From the NCBI RefSeq assembly GCF_016469335.1, contig NZ_CP059888.1, positions 2,046,001-2,110,000 of the forward strand: a stretch of 64,000 nucleotides of DNA, written 5' to 3'. A program made the position numbers and the translations under genes. This DNA comes from Flocculibacter collagenilyticus (lineage in GTDB: Bacteria > Pseudomonadota > Gammaproteobacteria > Enterobacterales > Alteromonadaceae). Shown here piece after piece: positions 8,858 to 17,670 of the stretch. Within the stretch, counting starts at the first letter, position 1; each line of letters opens with the position of its first letter. The notes under the pieces are model-generated. The model searched no databases and was not told the origin of the DNA. It saw only the letters and a program-made list of their open reading frames with translations.

Positions 8858-10019
8858 ATTTCCCCTCAGAAGTAACTCGGCTCTAAAATCATCATCTAAT
8901 GCCGCCATTTTTAGCTTTCGTTTCATGCTGGCTTTTTTCGTTGTATCTGTTTTCACAATATTCAACGCCAATTTTCTAAATGCATTCATGACTTCAGCTG
9001 CATTGCCCCGCCTAATACGTGAATCGTCTTCATGGAATGTCATATCTAGCGTCCAGTGTAAGCAGTTTTCAACGCCCCAGTGATTGCGAATTATGCCATT
9101 TAATCGTTCTGCATTTAGTCCTAATGAGCTGATGTAATAACGCGTTTCGGAAGTCATTTTATCTCCAATATGACGCTTAGATTCTACACTGAACCGTTTG
9201 AATACTGCTCCAGTTTTCATTATCAATTGGTTATCCAATGTTATCAATTTCCAATTGGGTACACGTTCTTTCTTCTATTCGACCATGGCCGCTGTCAATG
9301 TGCTCATAAATACTATGAGCTGTGTTAGCGAGTTTTTCTCTGTGGCACTTATGAAACCATGCTTGAACCTCTTCATTGAGTGTACTTTGATTGCCTTTTA
9401 GTGCAATGACGTAATCAGCACCTTTGGATTGAATTTTCTTTGTAATTGCGTGCTGACATCCCATGGCGTCTAACGTAACGGTTGCACCTTTTACATCAAG
9501 TAAATCCAGCAGCTTGGGGATGGCTGTTATCTCATTGGATTTATCATCTACTTTTTGTTGTCCTAGTACCAGACCATTGCCACAACTCCATGCACTGACC
9601 ATATGCAACGGGTTCTTTCTGTCTTTGGTTGTGAAGCTTCTACGAGCGGCTTTTCCATCAATGGCGATAACTTCGCCATCCACTTGCTCGGCGATTTCAT
9701 TTACCCAATTGATAAAGCTGGTTTGAATGGCTACAGGGTCTAAACGGCTCATTACTCGGGCTATGGTGTCATGCTTGGGAATACCATTTGCAAAGGGGAG
9801 ATAACGCTTTAACCAGTCAATTTTTACATGTCCGAAATCTTCGATATCTTCCCAGCCTTCTGCGCCTGATAGCACGGCACAGATAGATAAAAATAAAATA
9901 TCTATCAACTCATGCTTTTTACAACGGTCTATTCGCGGGTCTTCTATGATGGAAAAGTAAGTGATGAAGTTGTTGGTCATGCTAGGAAACCTGTAGTTAT
10001 TATTTCCCGCTCTGATCAT
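8855..10019 (-). pseudogene. Frameshifted ISAs1-family transposase
   Basis: The amino part (9231-10019, up to 262 residues, possibly starting at the internal ATG at 9977) has FSIIEDPR, the CAVLSGAEGWEDI region, IAIDGKAARRS and VTLDAMGCQ, which carry the first two acidic residues of the DDE nuclease. The carboxy part (8855-9247, 130 residues) has SKRHIGDK, YYISSL and NHWGVENCLHWTLD with the last acidic residue. The two parts are in different frames. Deleting ten bases (9230-9239), which form an imperfect tandem copy of the next ten, restores one frame reading EIDNQLIMKTG. The protein is therefore broken by a small duplication and is probably inactive. Confidence 0.9.
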
Positions 10020-10041
10020 GAAACTATCATTTAGTTCAATT

Positions 10042-10059
10042 TATAATGATCTTGCCCTG
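10042..10059 (-). repeat. Right terminal inverted repeat of the IS
   Basis: Read on the minus strand it is CAGGGCAAGATCATTATA, the partner of the left end at 8840-8857. Confidence 0.9.
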
Positions 10060-10069
10060 TATAGGTGCT
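10060..10069 (+). repeat. Right target-site duplication (10 bp)
   Basis: TATAGGTGCT, identical to 8830-8839. Confidence 0.93.
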
Positions 10070-10161
10070 GCACACACTCCCTTTCATTTTGCTAATCATC
10101 AGATCAAACTATATAATATGCCGCCTTTTAAACGATGATCTAACTAGTGGTGGTTACCTAG

Positions 10162-11091
10162 ATGTCACATGCTAAACAAGCCAAAGAACAGTATAACTTT
10201 AACAAACTACAAAAGCGGTTGCGCCGCAATGTAGGCCAAGCAATTGCAGACTTCAACATGATTGAAGAAGGCGACAAAGTTATGGTTTGCCTTTCAGGTG
10301 GTAAAGACAGCTACACCATGCTTGAAATATTGCGTAATTTACAAGCAAGCGCCCCTATTTCGTTTGATATAGTTGCCGTTAATTTAGATCAAAAGCAACC
10401 CGGATTTCCTGAGCACGTCCTCCCTGAATACCTAGATAGTATTGGCGTTGATTATCAAATTATTGAAGAAGACACCTATTCCATTGTTGTCGATAAGATT
10501 GAGCCTGGCAAAACCACTTGTTCACTATGTTCTCGTTTGCGTAGAGGAATTCTTTATACGACTGCTAAAAAAATAGGTGCAACAAAAATAGCACTTGGCC
10601 ATCATCGCGATGACATGCTCGAAACCTTATTTTTAAACATGTTCTACGGCGGAAAAATGAAATCAATGCCGCCAAAGTTAAAAAGCGACAATAACGAGCA
10701 CGTGGTTATTCGTCCTTTGGCTTATTGTAAAGAAAAAGACATCGCCACATTTTCACAATTAAAAGGTTTTCCGATCATTCCGTGTAACCTATGTGGCTCG
10801 CAAGAAAATTTACAGCGAAAAGTTATAAAACAAATGCTAAACGACTGGGACAAACAATTCCCGGGTCGTATCGAGACAATGTATAAAGCAATGCAAAACA
10901 TTGTACCGTCGCACTTAGCTGACACGTCATTATTCGACTTTAAAACACTAAGCACTGAAGATAAAGAAGGCGGCGACGTCGCATTTGACGCACCAGACAT
11001 CCCAAAAGTGCCTGTTGGTTTAGATGAAGTATCTTCCCAAACGAATACACTGGAATCTAGTGATGTTATTAAAACAATAGAGTTGTGCTAG
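10162..11091 (+). CDS. ttcA: tRNA 2-thiocytidine(32) synthetase TtcA
   Basis: ATP-dependent enzyme that thiolates cytidine 32 of certain tRNAs, using a [4Fe-4S] cluster. PP-loop ATPase motif SGGKDS at residues 45-50; the cluster cysteines are the CSLC pair (C120, C123) and a third cysteine in the CNLC segment near 208-211. 309 residues, normal length, with an acidic tail of low complexity after about 260. The start is supported by a G-rich stretch (GGTGG) about 11 bp upstream. The insertion sequence lies about 100 bp upstream, so the native promoter may be displaced. Confidence 0.95.
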   Translation: MSHAKQAKEQYNFNKLQKRLRRNVGQAIADFNMIEEGDKVMVCLSGGKDSYTMLEILRNLQASAPISFDIVAVNLDQKQPGFPEHVLPEYLDSIGVDYQIIEEDTYSIVVDKIEPGKTTCSLCSRLRRGILYTTAKKIGATKIALGHHRDDMLETLFLNMFYGGKMKSMPPKLKSDNNEHVVIRPLAYCKEKDIATFSQLKGFPIIPCNLCGSQENLQRKVIKQMLNDWDKQFPGRIETMYKAMQNIVPSHLADTSLFDFKTLSTEDKEGGDVAFDAPDIPKVPVGLDEVSSQTNTLESSDVIKTIELC

Positions 11092-11303
11092 ATAGACTTT
11101 CTCAATCAATAGACCGGGCCCTTTGTATTAAAGCGGCCCGTATCGAGTATCTCTTGCCCACTTCCTCAGGCTGCGCTTACAGCATGAAGTGCCCACAGTC
11201 ATTTAAAATAAAAACGTATTTTTACCTTATTAAATTTATTGCTATTTTTAATAAGTAAAAAAGGATTAAAAACAATCTATCCGTTTTGTAAAGCTGAACC
11301 TAA
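11092..11303 (+). other. Intergenic region with two stem-loops after ttcA
   Basis: No open frame of note. A hairpin CGGGCC-CTTT / AAAG-c-GGCCCG spans 11115-11140, and a second two-tier one, CACTTC...GCTG / CAGC...GAAGTG, spans 11159-11191. Neither is followed by a T-run, so classic termination is doubtful. The convergent gene on the other strand ends at 11304. Confidence 0.5.
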
Positions 11304-11984
11304 TTACTTCTTAATATACGGAACCACATAGCTAACATCCGCAAATGTCTGTGTTTGGGGAAGCTTCTTAATATCGTCTATTAAAATTGAACAACGATTC
11401 TCTTTGCATATGAAAGTATTGTTTTCAAGCTTAGCTAAATTTGTAGTGGTGATCGCATCATCAAACACTAGCGTAACGCCTGACATATTAGGCATTAAAA
11501 AAGACATCATGCCGGCTAAGTCATCTAGCAGTTCATCTTGCTGCTCATAAATGTTTAATAAACGGGCTTTATCAACCGTTACATTTTCATCCTTATTCTC
11601 ATCCTTATTCTCATCCTTTGTTGCAGTATTGATGTCTGACTTAATCTGCATTTGTAATACACATTTTCCATAAGGTTCTTCCGTATCTACAACCACTACG
11701 CCTTTGTTTGAATCTAAGTCTTTATTAAATGGAGGGAATAATTCACCATTTTCAAACATTAAAGGCGAAGTTGTTTTTTCTGTGTATATATTTCCAGATT
11801 TAATCTTACAACGTTGCTTGGTTTCTTTGTTTAACAGGTAAAAACCCATGGTTACATCGTTATACTCGGTTTTATTAACCGTTTTTAACCTGTCATAAAA
11901 TCCATCATAAGATAAGCTCATTTCGGCGGCAGTACCAATAAAACTGGCACACATTAGTGTGGTTATCATTGTAAGTTTAAACAT
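11304..11984 (-). CDS. Secreted protein, probably DUF2987 family, function unknown
   Basis: 226-residue protein with a clear signal peptide (residues 1-20, MFKLTMITTLMCASF then GTAA). The SLSYDGFYDRLKTVNK and MGFYLLN segments resemble the DUF2987 family found in Alteromonadales; the family assignment is from memory of its character, not a search. Probable location periplasm. Three or more cysteines occur (QRCKI, YGKCVL, FICKENRCSI), compatible with disulfides. It contains a short in-frame DENK repeat. No function can be given. Its downstream end faces ttcA. Confidence 0.7.
   Translation of the reverse strand: MFKLTMITTLMCASFIGTAAEMSLSYDGFYDRLKTVNKTEYNDVTMGFYLLNKETKQRCKIKSGNIYTEKTTSPLMFENGELFPPFNKDLDSNKGVVVVDTEEPYGKCVLQMQIKSDINTATKDENKDENKDENVTVDKARLLNIYEQQDELLDDLAGMMSFLMPNMSGVTLVFDDAITTTNLAKLENNTFICKENRCSILIDDIKKLPQTQTFADVSYVVPYIKK
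11587..11618 (-). repeat. 12-bp tandem repeat inside the secreted protein gene
   Basis: Two full copies and a partial third of TCATCCTTATTC (plus strand), encoding Asp-Glu-Asn-Lys repeats on the minus strand. The unit is a multiple of three, so slippage changes length but keeps the frame. Confidence 0.85.
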
Positions 11985-12106
11985 GGTGATTTCTTTTGAT
12001 TCTTTATTGGATGATTTTCTTTAAGTGATTGTTGTATACATTGACAATATTACATTGTGTCATCGCATATAGTAGTGCGATGACGCAGTAATATTTAAAC
12101 TGAGGA

Positions 12107-12940
12107 CTAGTTTACTAAATACGACTTATTTGTTCTTATCATTTGTGTAATTTCTTCTACGTACGCATTACCGCGTGAAGAATAAGACGTTAATCCTTTA
12201 ACAAGCTCTGTTGCTTTAAGTTTTTCGTTTGCCGCTCTTAACTCAGCACGTTTATCTCTTAAGCCTTTATAGGCCATATTTGTGTTTAGATTTATAAAAT
12301 AGCGTCTAACACTTTCGTCAATAGTATTGTATTTTGCGACTTCGTAGGTTTTATCATCTGGTCTGCCTGTTGGCACAATGCCGCAGCCTGGTCGGTAACA
12401 CCATTGCCCAAATAGATTCAAGCCTTGTTTGGCAAATCTTGATGTGCCCCACGCGCTTTCATTTGCTGCCTGCATGAGTACAATTTCTTGTGGAATAACA
12501 TCAACTCGGCGAAGAAGCTGTTCAACATATTCTAAAGTAGGTTTTGGTTTTTTAACTTTATATGTTTTAGCAATTTCGTAAAATTTATCAATTTCAAATT
12601 GGCGCAATTGAACACCACTAGATAGTTTGTATTTGAGTATTTTTAACTTTTGGCGGGTATCTTTAGTAATTAGGTTTTGTCTTTTTACCATAGGCTTTAG
12701 AAAGTTAAAAAACGCTCGTTTTTTCTCTTTCACGTCTCTTATCGTTGCAAAATTTGGCAACGTTTTAATATTTAATGGCTTTGGGATTTCCACTTGTTCA
12801 ATGTACGGATAAGGCACATGAGATTTAAATGCTAATGCACCTTCTTTAATCTCGATAAACGGAAACATAAATGCCGATAACACAACTACAAACATTAATA
12901 CTCTTATCAACCTCTTAAATAAAGACTCAACTTGCTTCAA
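12107..12940 (-). CDS. bax: Bax-like glucosaminidase-domain protein
   Basis: Probable peptidoglycan hydrolase of the Bax family (mannosyl-glycoprotein endo-beta-N-acetylglucosaminidase fold). One amino-terminal membrane anchor or signal (about residues 10-28), then a helical linker and the catalytic domain from about residue 140, with LMQAANESAWGTSRFA holding the presumed catalytic glutamate, followed by NLFGQWCYRPGCGIVP and YNTIDESVRRY. 277 residues. The start is a TTG with AAGGA 8 bp upstream; the first ATG (residue 16) would cut into the hydrophobic segment. It is transcribed away from alaA. Confidence 0.85.
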   Translation of the reverse strand: MKQVESLFKRLIRVLMFVVVLSAFMFPFIEIKEGALAFKSHVPYPYIEQVEIPKPLNIKTLPNFATIRDVKEKKRAFFNFLKPMVKRQNLITKDTRQKLKILKYKLSSGVQLRQFEIDKFYEIAKTYKVKKPKPTLEYVEQLLRRVDVIPQEIVLMQAANESAWGTSRFAKQGLNLFGQWCYRPGCGIVPTGRPDDKTYEVAKYNTIDESVRRYFINLNTNMAYKGLRDKRAELRAANEKLKATELVKGLTSYSSRGNAYVEEITQMIRTNKSYLVN

Positions 12941-12958
12941 TTTTGGAATCCTTTTTAA

Positions 12959-13141
12959 ATGTATAAATTTATCAGCAGCGCATCTTCAAAAGTTTTTCTA
13001 AGTATAATTTTAGTAATTATTGTCGTTGGTATAGTTTCAATACCATTAATACTAGGTTACTCTTCAGATAATGCTAATTTTGCTATTTCAAAAGACTTAT
13101 ACGTACCAATTATCAAAATGGGTATAAGGCTTGGGCAATAA
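12959..13141 (+). CDS. Possible small single-span membrane protein
   Basis: 60-codon frame in the bax-alaA divergent gap, encoding one long hydrophobic helix (about residues 13-33) followed by a polar tail ending KMGIRLGQ. It has a plausible but weak GGA ribosome site 11 bp upstream, which overlaps the bax ribosome site on the other strand. Composition is that of a real small membrane protein, but length and context do not exclude chance. No family recognised. Between its stop and alaA, inverted repeats TCGGTC/GACCGA (13203-13229) are seen. Confidence 0.35.
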   Translation: MYKFISSASSKVFLSIILVIIVVGIVSIPLILGYSSDNANFAISKDLYVPIIKMGIRLGQ

Positions 13142-13248
13142 GCGCGCAATCTTAACAAAATTTGTCACATTACTAAATAATAAACGATAAAACCTGCTGT
13201 TATCGGTCTTCGCACACACCTATGACCGAATGAGAAACGATAAGTATT

Positions 13249-14463
13249 ATGAAAAAAATCACAAAATCCCGAAAGCTAAATGATGTATGTTATGACATTC
13301 GCGGACCTGTTTTAAAAGAAGCTAAACGCCTTGAAGATGAAGGCCATAAAGTACTTAAGCTGAACATTGGCAACCCTGCCCCGTTTGGGTTCGAAGCCCC
13401 TGATCATATTGTTAAAGATGTGATTCATAACCTAGCATCTTCACAAGGTTATTGTGATGCCGCAGGTATCTACTCTGCTAGAGTTGCAGTAATGCAGTAC
13501 TACCAACAGAAAGGGCTTAACTCGCTTGAAGTAGATGATATTTATATTGGTAATGGTGTGAGTGAGCTTATCGTTATGTCTTTACAGGCATTATTAGATA
13601 ACAATGATGAAGTGCTTATTCCATCTCCTGATTATCCGCTATGGACCGCCGCGGTCAATTTATCTGGAGGTAAAGCTGTCCATTATGTGTGTGACGAACA
13701 AGCTGATTGGTTTCCAGATATCGACGATATTAAAAAGAAAATAACCAAACATACTAAAGCTATCGTCATTATTAACCCAAATAATCCTACTGGTGCGGTA
13801 TATTCAGACGAATTATTAGAAGAAATTATTGCACTTGCCCGGGAACATAATTTAATCATCTTTAGTGATGAAATATACGACAAAGTTTTATTTGATAAGG
13901 CAACGCATACCACTACTGCCACCTTGTGTGATGATGTATTAGTGCTTACCTTTAGCGGATTATCAAAAAATTACCGAATTGCAGGGTTTAGAGCTGGCTG
14001 GATGGCAATTTCGGGTCCGCGTTACCTTGCGCAAGATTATATTGATGGCATCGACATGTTGGCCTCAATGCGACTCTGTGCGAATGTGCCGTGTCAGCAT
14101 GCGATACAAACTGCACTTGGCGGCTATCAAAGTATCAATGAGCTGGTTGTTGAAGGCGGAAGATTATACGAGCAAATGGATTACGCCTATAACAGAATTA
14201 ATGCGATAGACGGATTAAGTTGTGTAAGACCAAAAGGCGCAATGTATCTATTTCCAAAAATAGATACTAAAAAGTTTAATATTAAAGACGATGAACAATT
14301 TATTTTAGATCTATTGCGTGACAAAAAAATATTACTTGTACACGGAAAAGGATTTAATTGGCATCAACCAGATCATTTTAGGTTAGTTTTCTTGCCGCGC
14401 CTAGACGAGCTCACTCAAGCCCTAGATGCACTAGAATCTTTCTTAGCTAACTATTCACAATAG
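13249..14463 (+). CDS. alaA: Glutamate-pyruvate aminotransferase AlaA
   Basis: PLP-dependent class I/II aminotransferase that makes alanine from pyruvate and glutamate. Begins KSRKLNDVCYDIRGPVLKEA as in AlaA (YfbQ). Substrate/PLP motifs: NIGNPAPFGF, NPNNPTGAVY (about 177-186), SDEIYD, and the Schiff-base lysine K240 in SGLSKNYR, then RAGWM. 404 residues, full length. yfbR follows immediately, the same order as in E. coli (yfbQ-yfbR). Confidence 0.95.
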   Translation: MKKITKSRKLNDVCYDIRGPVLKEAKRLEDEGHKVLKLNIGNPAPFGFEAPDHIVKDVIHNLASSQGYCDAAGIYSARVAVMQYYQQKGLNSLEVDDIYIGNGVSELIVMSLQALLDNNDEVLIPSPDYPLWTAAVNLSGGKAVHYVCDEQADWFPDIDDIKKKITKHTKAIVIINPNNPTGAVYSDELLEEIIALAREHNLIIFSDEIYDKVLFDKATHTTTATLCDDVLVLTFSGLSKNYRIAGFRAGWMAISGPRYLAQDYIDGIDMLASMRLCANVPCQHAIQTALGGYQSINELVVEGGRLYEQMDYAYNRINAIDGLSCVRPKGAMYLFPKIDTKKFNIKDDEQFILDLLRDKKILLVHGKGFNWHQPDHFRLVFLPRLDELTQALDALESFLANYSQ

Positions 14464-14483
14464 AACAACACAGATAATTGAAC

Positions 14484-15068
14484 ATGAAACAAAGCCATTT
14501 TTTTGCTCACCTTAGCCGCCTTCGCTTAATTAAGCGTTGGCCGTTAATGCGAAATGTGATTGACGAAAATGTACAAGAACATAGTCATCAGGTGGCAACT
14601 GTCGCTCATGCATTGGCGTTAATTAGCAATCGGCTATTTAACGGTAATGTAAACCCTGATCGCATTTCTACACTCGGGCTCTATCACGATGTGTCTGAAG
14701 TGATTACAGGCGACTTGCCGACCCCAGTAAAATATTACAATGCTGAAATAGCCAAAGAATATAAGAAAATAGAGAAAGCGGCTGAGCAACGCTTACTTCA
14801 AATGTTACCAGAAGAATTAAAAAACGATTTCGTCGACTTAATTGACGACGAAACATTTAGCAAAGAAGAAAAGCTGATTGTTAAAGCAGCAGATACATTA
14901 TGTGCATACATAAAAACACTTGAAGAATTAACCGCGGGCAATCATGAATTTGAAGTGGCTAAAAAACGGTTAGAGAACATCTTAAGAAATTACGACTCAC
15001 CCGAAGTAAATTACTTTATTGATGTATTTATACCTAGTTTTTCATTAACGTTAGATGAAATTAGTTAA
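14484..15068 (+). CDS. yfbR: 5'-deoxynucleotidase YfbR
   Basis: HD-domain phosphohydrolase that removes the 5' phosphate from deoxyribonucleoside monophosphates. The start at ATG 14484 gives [13 protein letters not shown], which matches the E. coli protein start; a TTG two codons earlier (14478) is open but less likely. HD-domain metal motifs: EHSHQVA near residues 30-36, LYHDVSEV near 68-75, then [10 protein letters not shown]. 194 residues, family length. Co-directional with alaA and 20 bp after it. Confidence 0.94.
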   Translation: MKQSHFFAHLSRLRLIKRWPLMRNVIDENVQEHSHQVATVAHALALISNRLFNGNVNPDRISTLGLYHDVSEVITGDLPTPVKYYNAEIAKEYKKIEKAAEQRLLQMLPEELKNDFVDLIDDETFSKEEKLIVKAADTLCAYIKTLEELTAGNHEFEVAKKRLENILRNYDSPEVNYFIDVFIPSFSLTLDEIS

Positions 15069-15076
15069 GGATAATC

Positions 15077-15946
15077 ATGGCGGTACATGTTAATAGCTTT
15101 TATCACCCGCAAAGCGCGACACTCAGCTATATCGTCACGTGTACAGATACTTTAGCAACCGCCATCATTGATCCCTGTTACGATTTTGACGCTCCTTCAG
15201 GGCACCTAAGCACCGACTTTAGTAACGCACTTATTCATCACATAAAAGCCAACAACCTCACGTTAGTTTGGCTGCTTGAAACTCATGCCCATGCTGATCA
15301 TATTAGCTCTGCTCAATATATAAAAAGCAAACTTGGCGGAAAGGTGGCAATTGGTGAAGGGATAAAAGAAGTTCAGCAAATATTTAAAACTAAGTTTAAT
15401 TTAGATGACTGGTTTAATGCCGATGGTAGTCAGTTTGATGCACTGCTTACGCATGGGCAATCGCTTAAGCTTGGAAATATTTTCATCAAGGTCGTAAACT
15501 CTCCCGGTCATACTAGCGATAGCGTTAGTTATCTTATTGAAGATAACTTATTTGTGGGTGACACACTGTTTATGCCTGACGCAGGTACCGCAAGGTGTGA
15601 CTTTCCCGCGGGCAGTGCTGCTACGTTATATCATTCCATTCAAAACATCTATTCATTACCCGATAACACCACAATTTGGGTTTGCCATGACTACCAACCT
15701 AACAACCGTGAACTAGCATACAAAACAACGGTTCATCAGCAAAAACGCTCGAATATACATGTTAATGCGTGTACCACTGAAGATGAATTTATTGAAAAAA
15801 GAGAAAAGCGAGATAGCACGCTGGCTGTGCCAGAGCTACAAACCATCGCAATTCAACTAAATATCAATGCAGGAAAGCTACCACCACAAGACGAGCAAGG
15901 AAATTACTTTATTAAATTACCTCTTTTCACTCCTCGTGGAGAGTGA
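15077..15946 (+). CDS. Metallo-beta-lactamase-fold hydrolase, persulfide dioxygenase-like
   Basis: 289-residue metallo-beta-lactamase-fold enzyme. Metal-binding motif THAHADH (H70, H72, D74, H75), then NSPGHTSDSVSY, VGDTLFMPDAGTARCDFPAGSA and a late CHDY histidine. The GDTLF...G.ARCDF.AGSA pattern and the spacing resemble ETHE1-type persulfide dioxygenases and Blh-like proteins more than glyoxalase II; exact substrate (sulfane sulfur or a thioester) is inference. Starts 8 bp after yfbR with AAGGATAATC before the ATG. Its 3' end overlaps the convergent methyltransferase by 43 bp. Confidence 0.8.
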   Translation: MAVHVNSFYHPQSATLSYIVTCTDTLATAIIDPCYDFDAPSGHLSTDFSNALIHHIKANNLTLVWLLETHAHADHISSAQYIKSKLGGKVAIGEGIKEVQQIFKTKFNLDDWFNADGSQFDALLTHGQSLKLGNIFIKVVNSPGHTSDSVSYLIEDNLFVGDTLFMPDAGTARCDFPAGSAATLYHSIQNIYSLPDNTTIWVCHDYQPNNRELAYKTTVHQQKRSNIHVNACTTEDEFIEKREKRDSTLAVPELQTIAIQLNINAGKLPPQDEQGNYFIKLPLFTPRGE

Positions 15947-16683
15947 TGGAAAGTTGCGCCTTTTACAGCAGGGTTAAACTGCGGCTTTACTTTCCACCTT
16001 GGCTTAATTGGGGTTAGCGGCAACACACGCTTTCTTGCCACTATCATATAGACCGAGCCCAAAGGTCCCATATATTTTTCACAAAAACGACGCCACGCTT
16101 TGTGCTGCGATAAAGAAGAATGACGCGACAGTGTAGAATAGATAAAGCGCTCATCACTTAATACTTCAAATCCCAATAAATTTAACCAATCTTTCACACG
16201 TCCTGCTGAAAAATAACGCCCAGACCACGGTAACTTATTTTTATAATATGGCAGCCACTTTACTGCGCCACTTAAGCTAAAAGGATTAAATGCAGTAATA
16301 ATGATGTAACCACCAGGTAAAAGTACTCTATGCACTTCTCTTAAAATATGGTGTGGATCTGGGTAATATTCAATGCATTGCGCAAGTAAAGCGGCGTCAA
16401 CGCTATGCTCAGCTAAAGGTAAATCATCAATTTCACAAATTACGCCTGCCTTTAAATCAGTTTCAGATAACCCAACTTGATGTTTTATAGGACACTCACT
16501 TGTGTCTAACTGGCAGCTTAAACCACCCAATTTAATTAAATGATAGCCAAACATTCTTGGCAGCCAAGGCTTAAGTCGCTCTTCTATTTGAGTAGCAATT
16601 TCTTCACCATGCGGAAATTCCTGCCAATCAATTGGAACAGAAAAATTATGGATTTTTTCTAAATAACTCAGAGCTGGTTTCAT
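15904..16683 (-). CDS. yafS: SAM-dependent methyltransferase, YafS-like
   Basis: 259-residue class I methyltransferase. The SAM-binding core is divergent at motif I (GYHLIKLGGLSCQL region) but has the typical acidic motif CEIDDLPLAEHSVDA, LLAQCIEYYPDPHHILREVHRVLLPGGYIIITAFNPFS (motifs IV-V) and a late ARKR. Divergent from gloB with a 57-bp gap, the same arrangement as E. coli yafS-gloB. Its substrate is unknown. The last 43 bp overlap the preceding convergent gene, unusual but both frames are well supported. Confidence 0.85.
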   Translation of the reverse strand: MKPALSYLEKIHNFSVPIDWQEFPHGEEIATQIEERLKPWLPRMFGYHLIKLGGLSCQLDTSECPIKHQVGLSETDLKAGVICEIDDLPLAEHSVDAALLAQCIEYYPDPHHILREVHRVLLPGGYIIITAFNPFSLSGAVKWLPYYKNKLPWSGRYFSAGRVKDWLNLLGFEVLSDERFIYSTLSRHSSLSQHKAWRRFCEKYMGPLGSVYMIVARKRVLPLTPIKPRWKVKPQFNPAVKGATFHHSPRGVKRGNLIK

Positions 16684-16740
16684 TCACTACACGCTAAAGA
16701 TATACTTTTTAATAATTTAAAGGTTATAGGGTGACCACCA

Positions 16741-17508
16741 ATGTATCAAGTAATTCCAATCGCTGCATTTTCTGACAACTATATTTGGTGTTTAATTAAT
16801 AACAATAATGCAGTTGTTGTTGACCCAGGTGATGCAAAACCTGTGCTGCAATTTTTACAAGAAGAGCAATTAACCCTAACAGCCATTTTAGTTACGCATC
16901 ATCACTGGGATCACACCGATGGAATTGAAGCGCTTCTGACTGCTTATCCCGGCATTACCGTTTATGGGCCGTACAACCCTAGCATTGATGGTTTAACTCA
17001 TCGTTTAAAAGAGCATGATGAGATTGAAATAAAAAGTATTGAGGCATCGTTTAAAATCCTTGAAGTGCCTGGCCACACCCTTGATCACATCGCCTATTTT
17101 GATTCTACAAATTTATTTTGTGGCGATACTTTATTTTCAGGGGGGTGCGGCCGCCTCTTCGAAGGTACTCCAGAACAGATGCACCATTCTTTAACGAAGC
17201 TGACTCAATTACCAGATTCCACAAAAGTTTATTGCACCCACGAATACACCAAAGCTAATTTAATGTTTGCTCTTGCTGTTGAGCCTAATAACGCTGCATT
17301 AAGTGATTATCGTGACCAAGTGGTTGAATTACGAAACAAAGAAGTGCCTACATTACCTTCAAATATTAAGTTAGAAAAAGAAATTAACCCTTTTTTAAGA
17401 TCGGCTATATCAAGCATTAAAGAACACTGTGAGCAACACACTGGGCATGAGCTGAACTCTGAAATAGCTGTTTTTGCCGCCACACGAAAGTGGAAGGATA
17501 ATTTTTAA
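16741..17508 (+). CDS. gloB: Hydroxyacylglutathione hydrolase (glyoxalase II)
   Basis: Hydrolyses S-lactoylglutathione to lactate and glutathione, the second step of methylglyoxal detoxification. Binuclear metal motif THHHWDH (H53, H55, D57, H58), VPGHTLDHIAYF, CGDTLFSGGCGRLFEGTPEQM, and CTHEYTKANLMFA, all hallmarks of glyoxalase II. 255 residues, full length. A GGTGACCACC stretch precedes the ATG. Followed by mltD as in E. coli. Confidence 0.96.
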   Translation: MYQVIPIAAFSDNYIWCLINNNNAVVVDPGDAKPVLQFLQEEQLTLTAILVTHHHWDHTDGIEALLTAYPGITVYGPYNPSIDGLTHRLKEHDEIEIKSIEASFKILEVPGHTLDHIAYFDSTNLFCGDTLFSGGCGRLFEGTPEQMHHSLTKLTQLPDSTKVYCTHEYTKANLMFALAVEPNNAALSDYRDQVVELRNKEVPTLPSNIKLEKEINPFLRSAISSIKEHCEQHTGHELNSEIAVFAATRKWKDNF

Positions 17509-17670
17509 TCATCTTCCCCCTGTTAAACAGACTAAAATGTGTAATAATTCGCGGCCGAATAAAAATCAATACGGTGATATTTTTCTCATGCCTTGCTGCG
17601 CACGTACGATATAAAAATAACAAACTGTATAGATACTTAACCTGTTAATTGTATTAAAAACGGAAAATTT

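Larger units (their letters stand above)
8840..10059 (-). mobile_element. ISAs1-family insertion sequence, 1220 bp
   Basis: A complete but apparently dead insertion sequence between uspE and ttcA. Its ends are 18-bp inverted repeats starting CAGGGCAAGA, matching at 16 of 18 positions. A perfect 10-bp direct repeat flanks it, showing a simple transposition event whose footprint has not decayed. The single transposase gene runs on the minus strand and is of ISAs1 (H-repeat-associated) type, but it is split by a frameshift. The carboxy-terminal stop codon lies inside the left inverted repeat. Only one copy is present in the window. Confidence 0.93.

Noticed and set aside
9231-9247. Programmed ribosomal frameshift joining the two transposase frames
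   Set aside because: No slippery A- or T-heptamer with a stimulatory hairpin is seen at the junction, ISAs1 elements normally have a single frame, and a simple 10-bp duplication explains the break.
8855-9247. Independent 130-residue gene
   Set aside because: It is the carboxy-terminal part of the frameshifted transposase inside the insertion sequence.
10094-10107. FNR box upstream of ttcA (ATCAA at 10103-10107)
   Set aside because: Only one half-site matches; the other half (AATCA) has no agreement with TTGAT.
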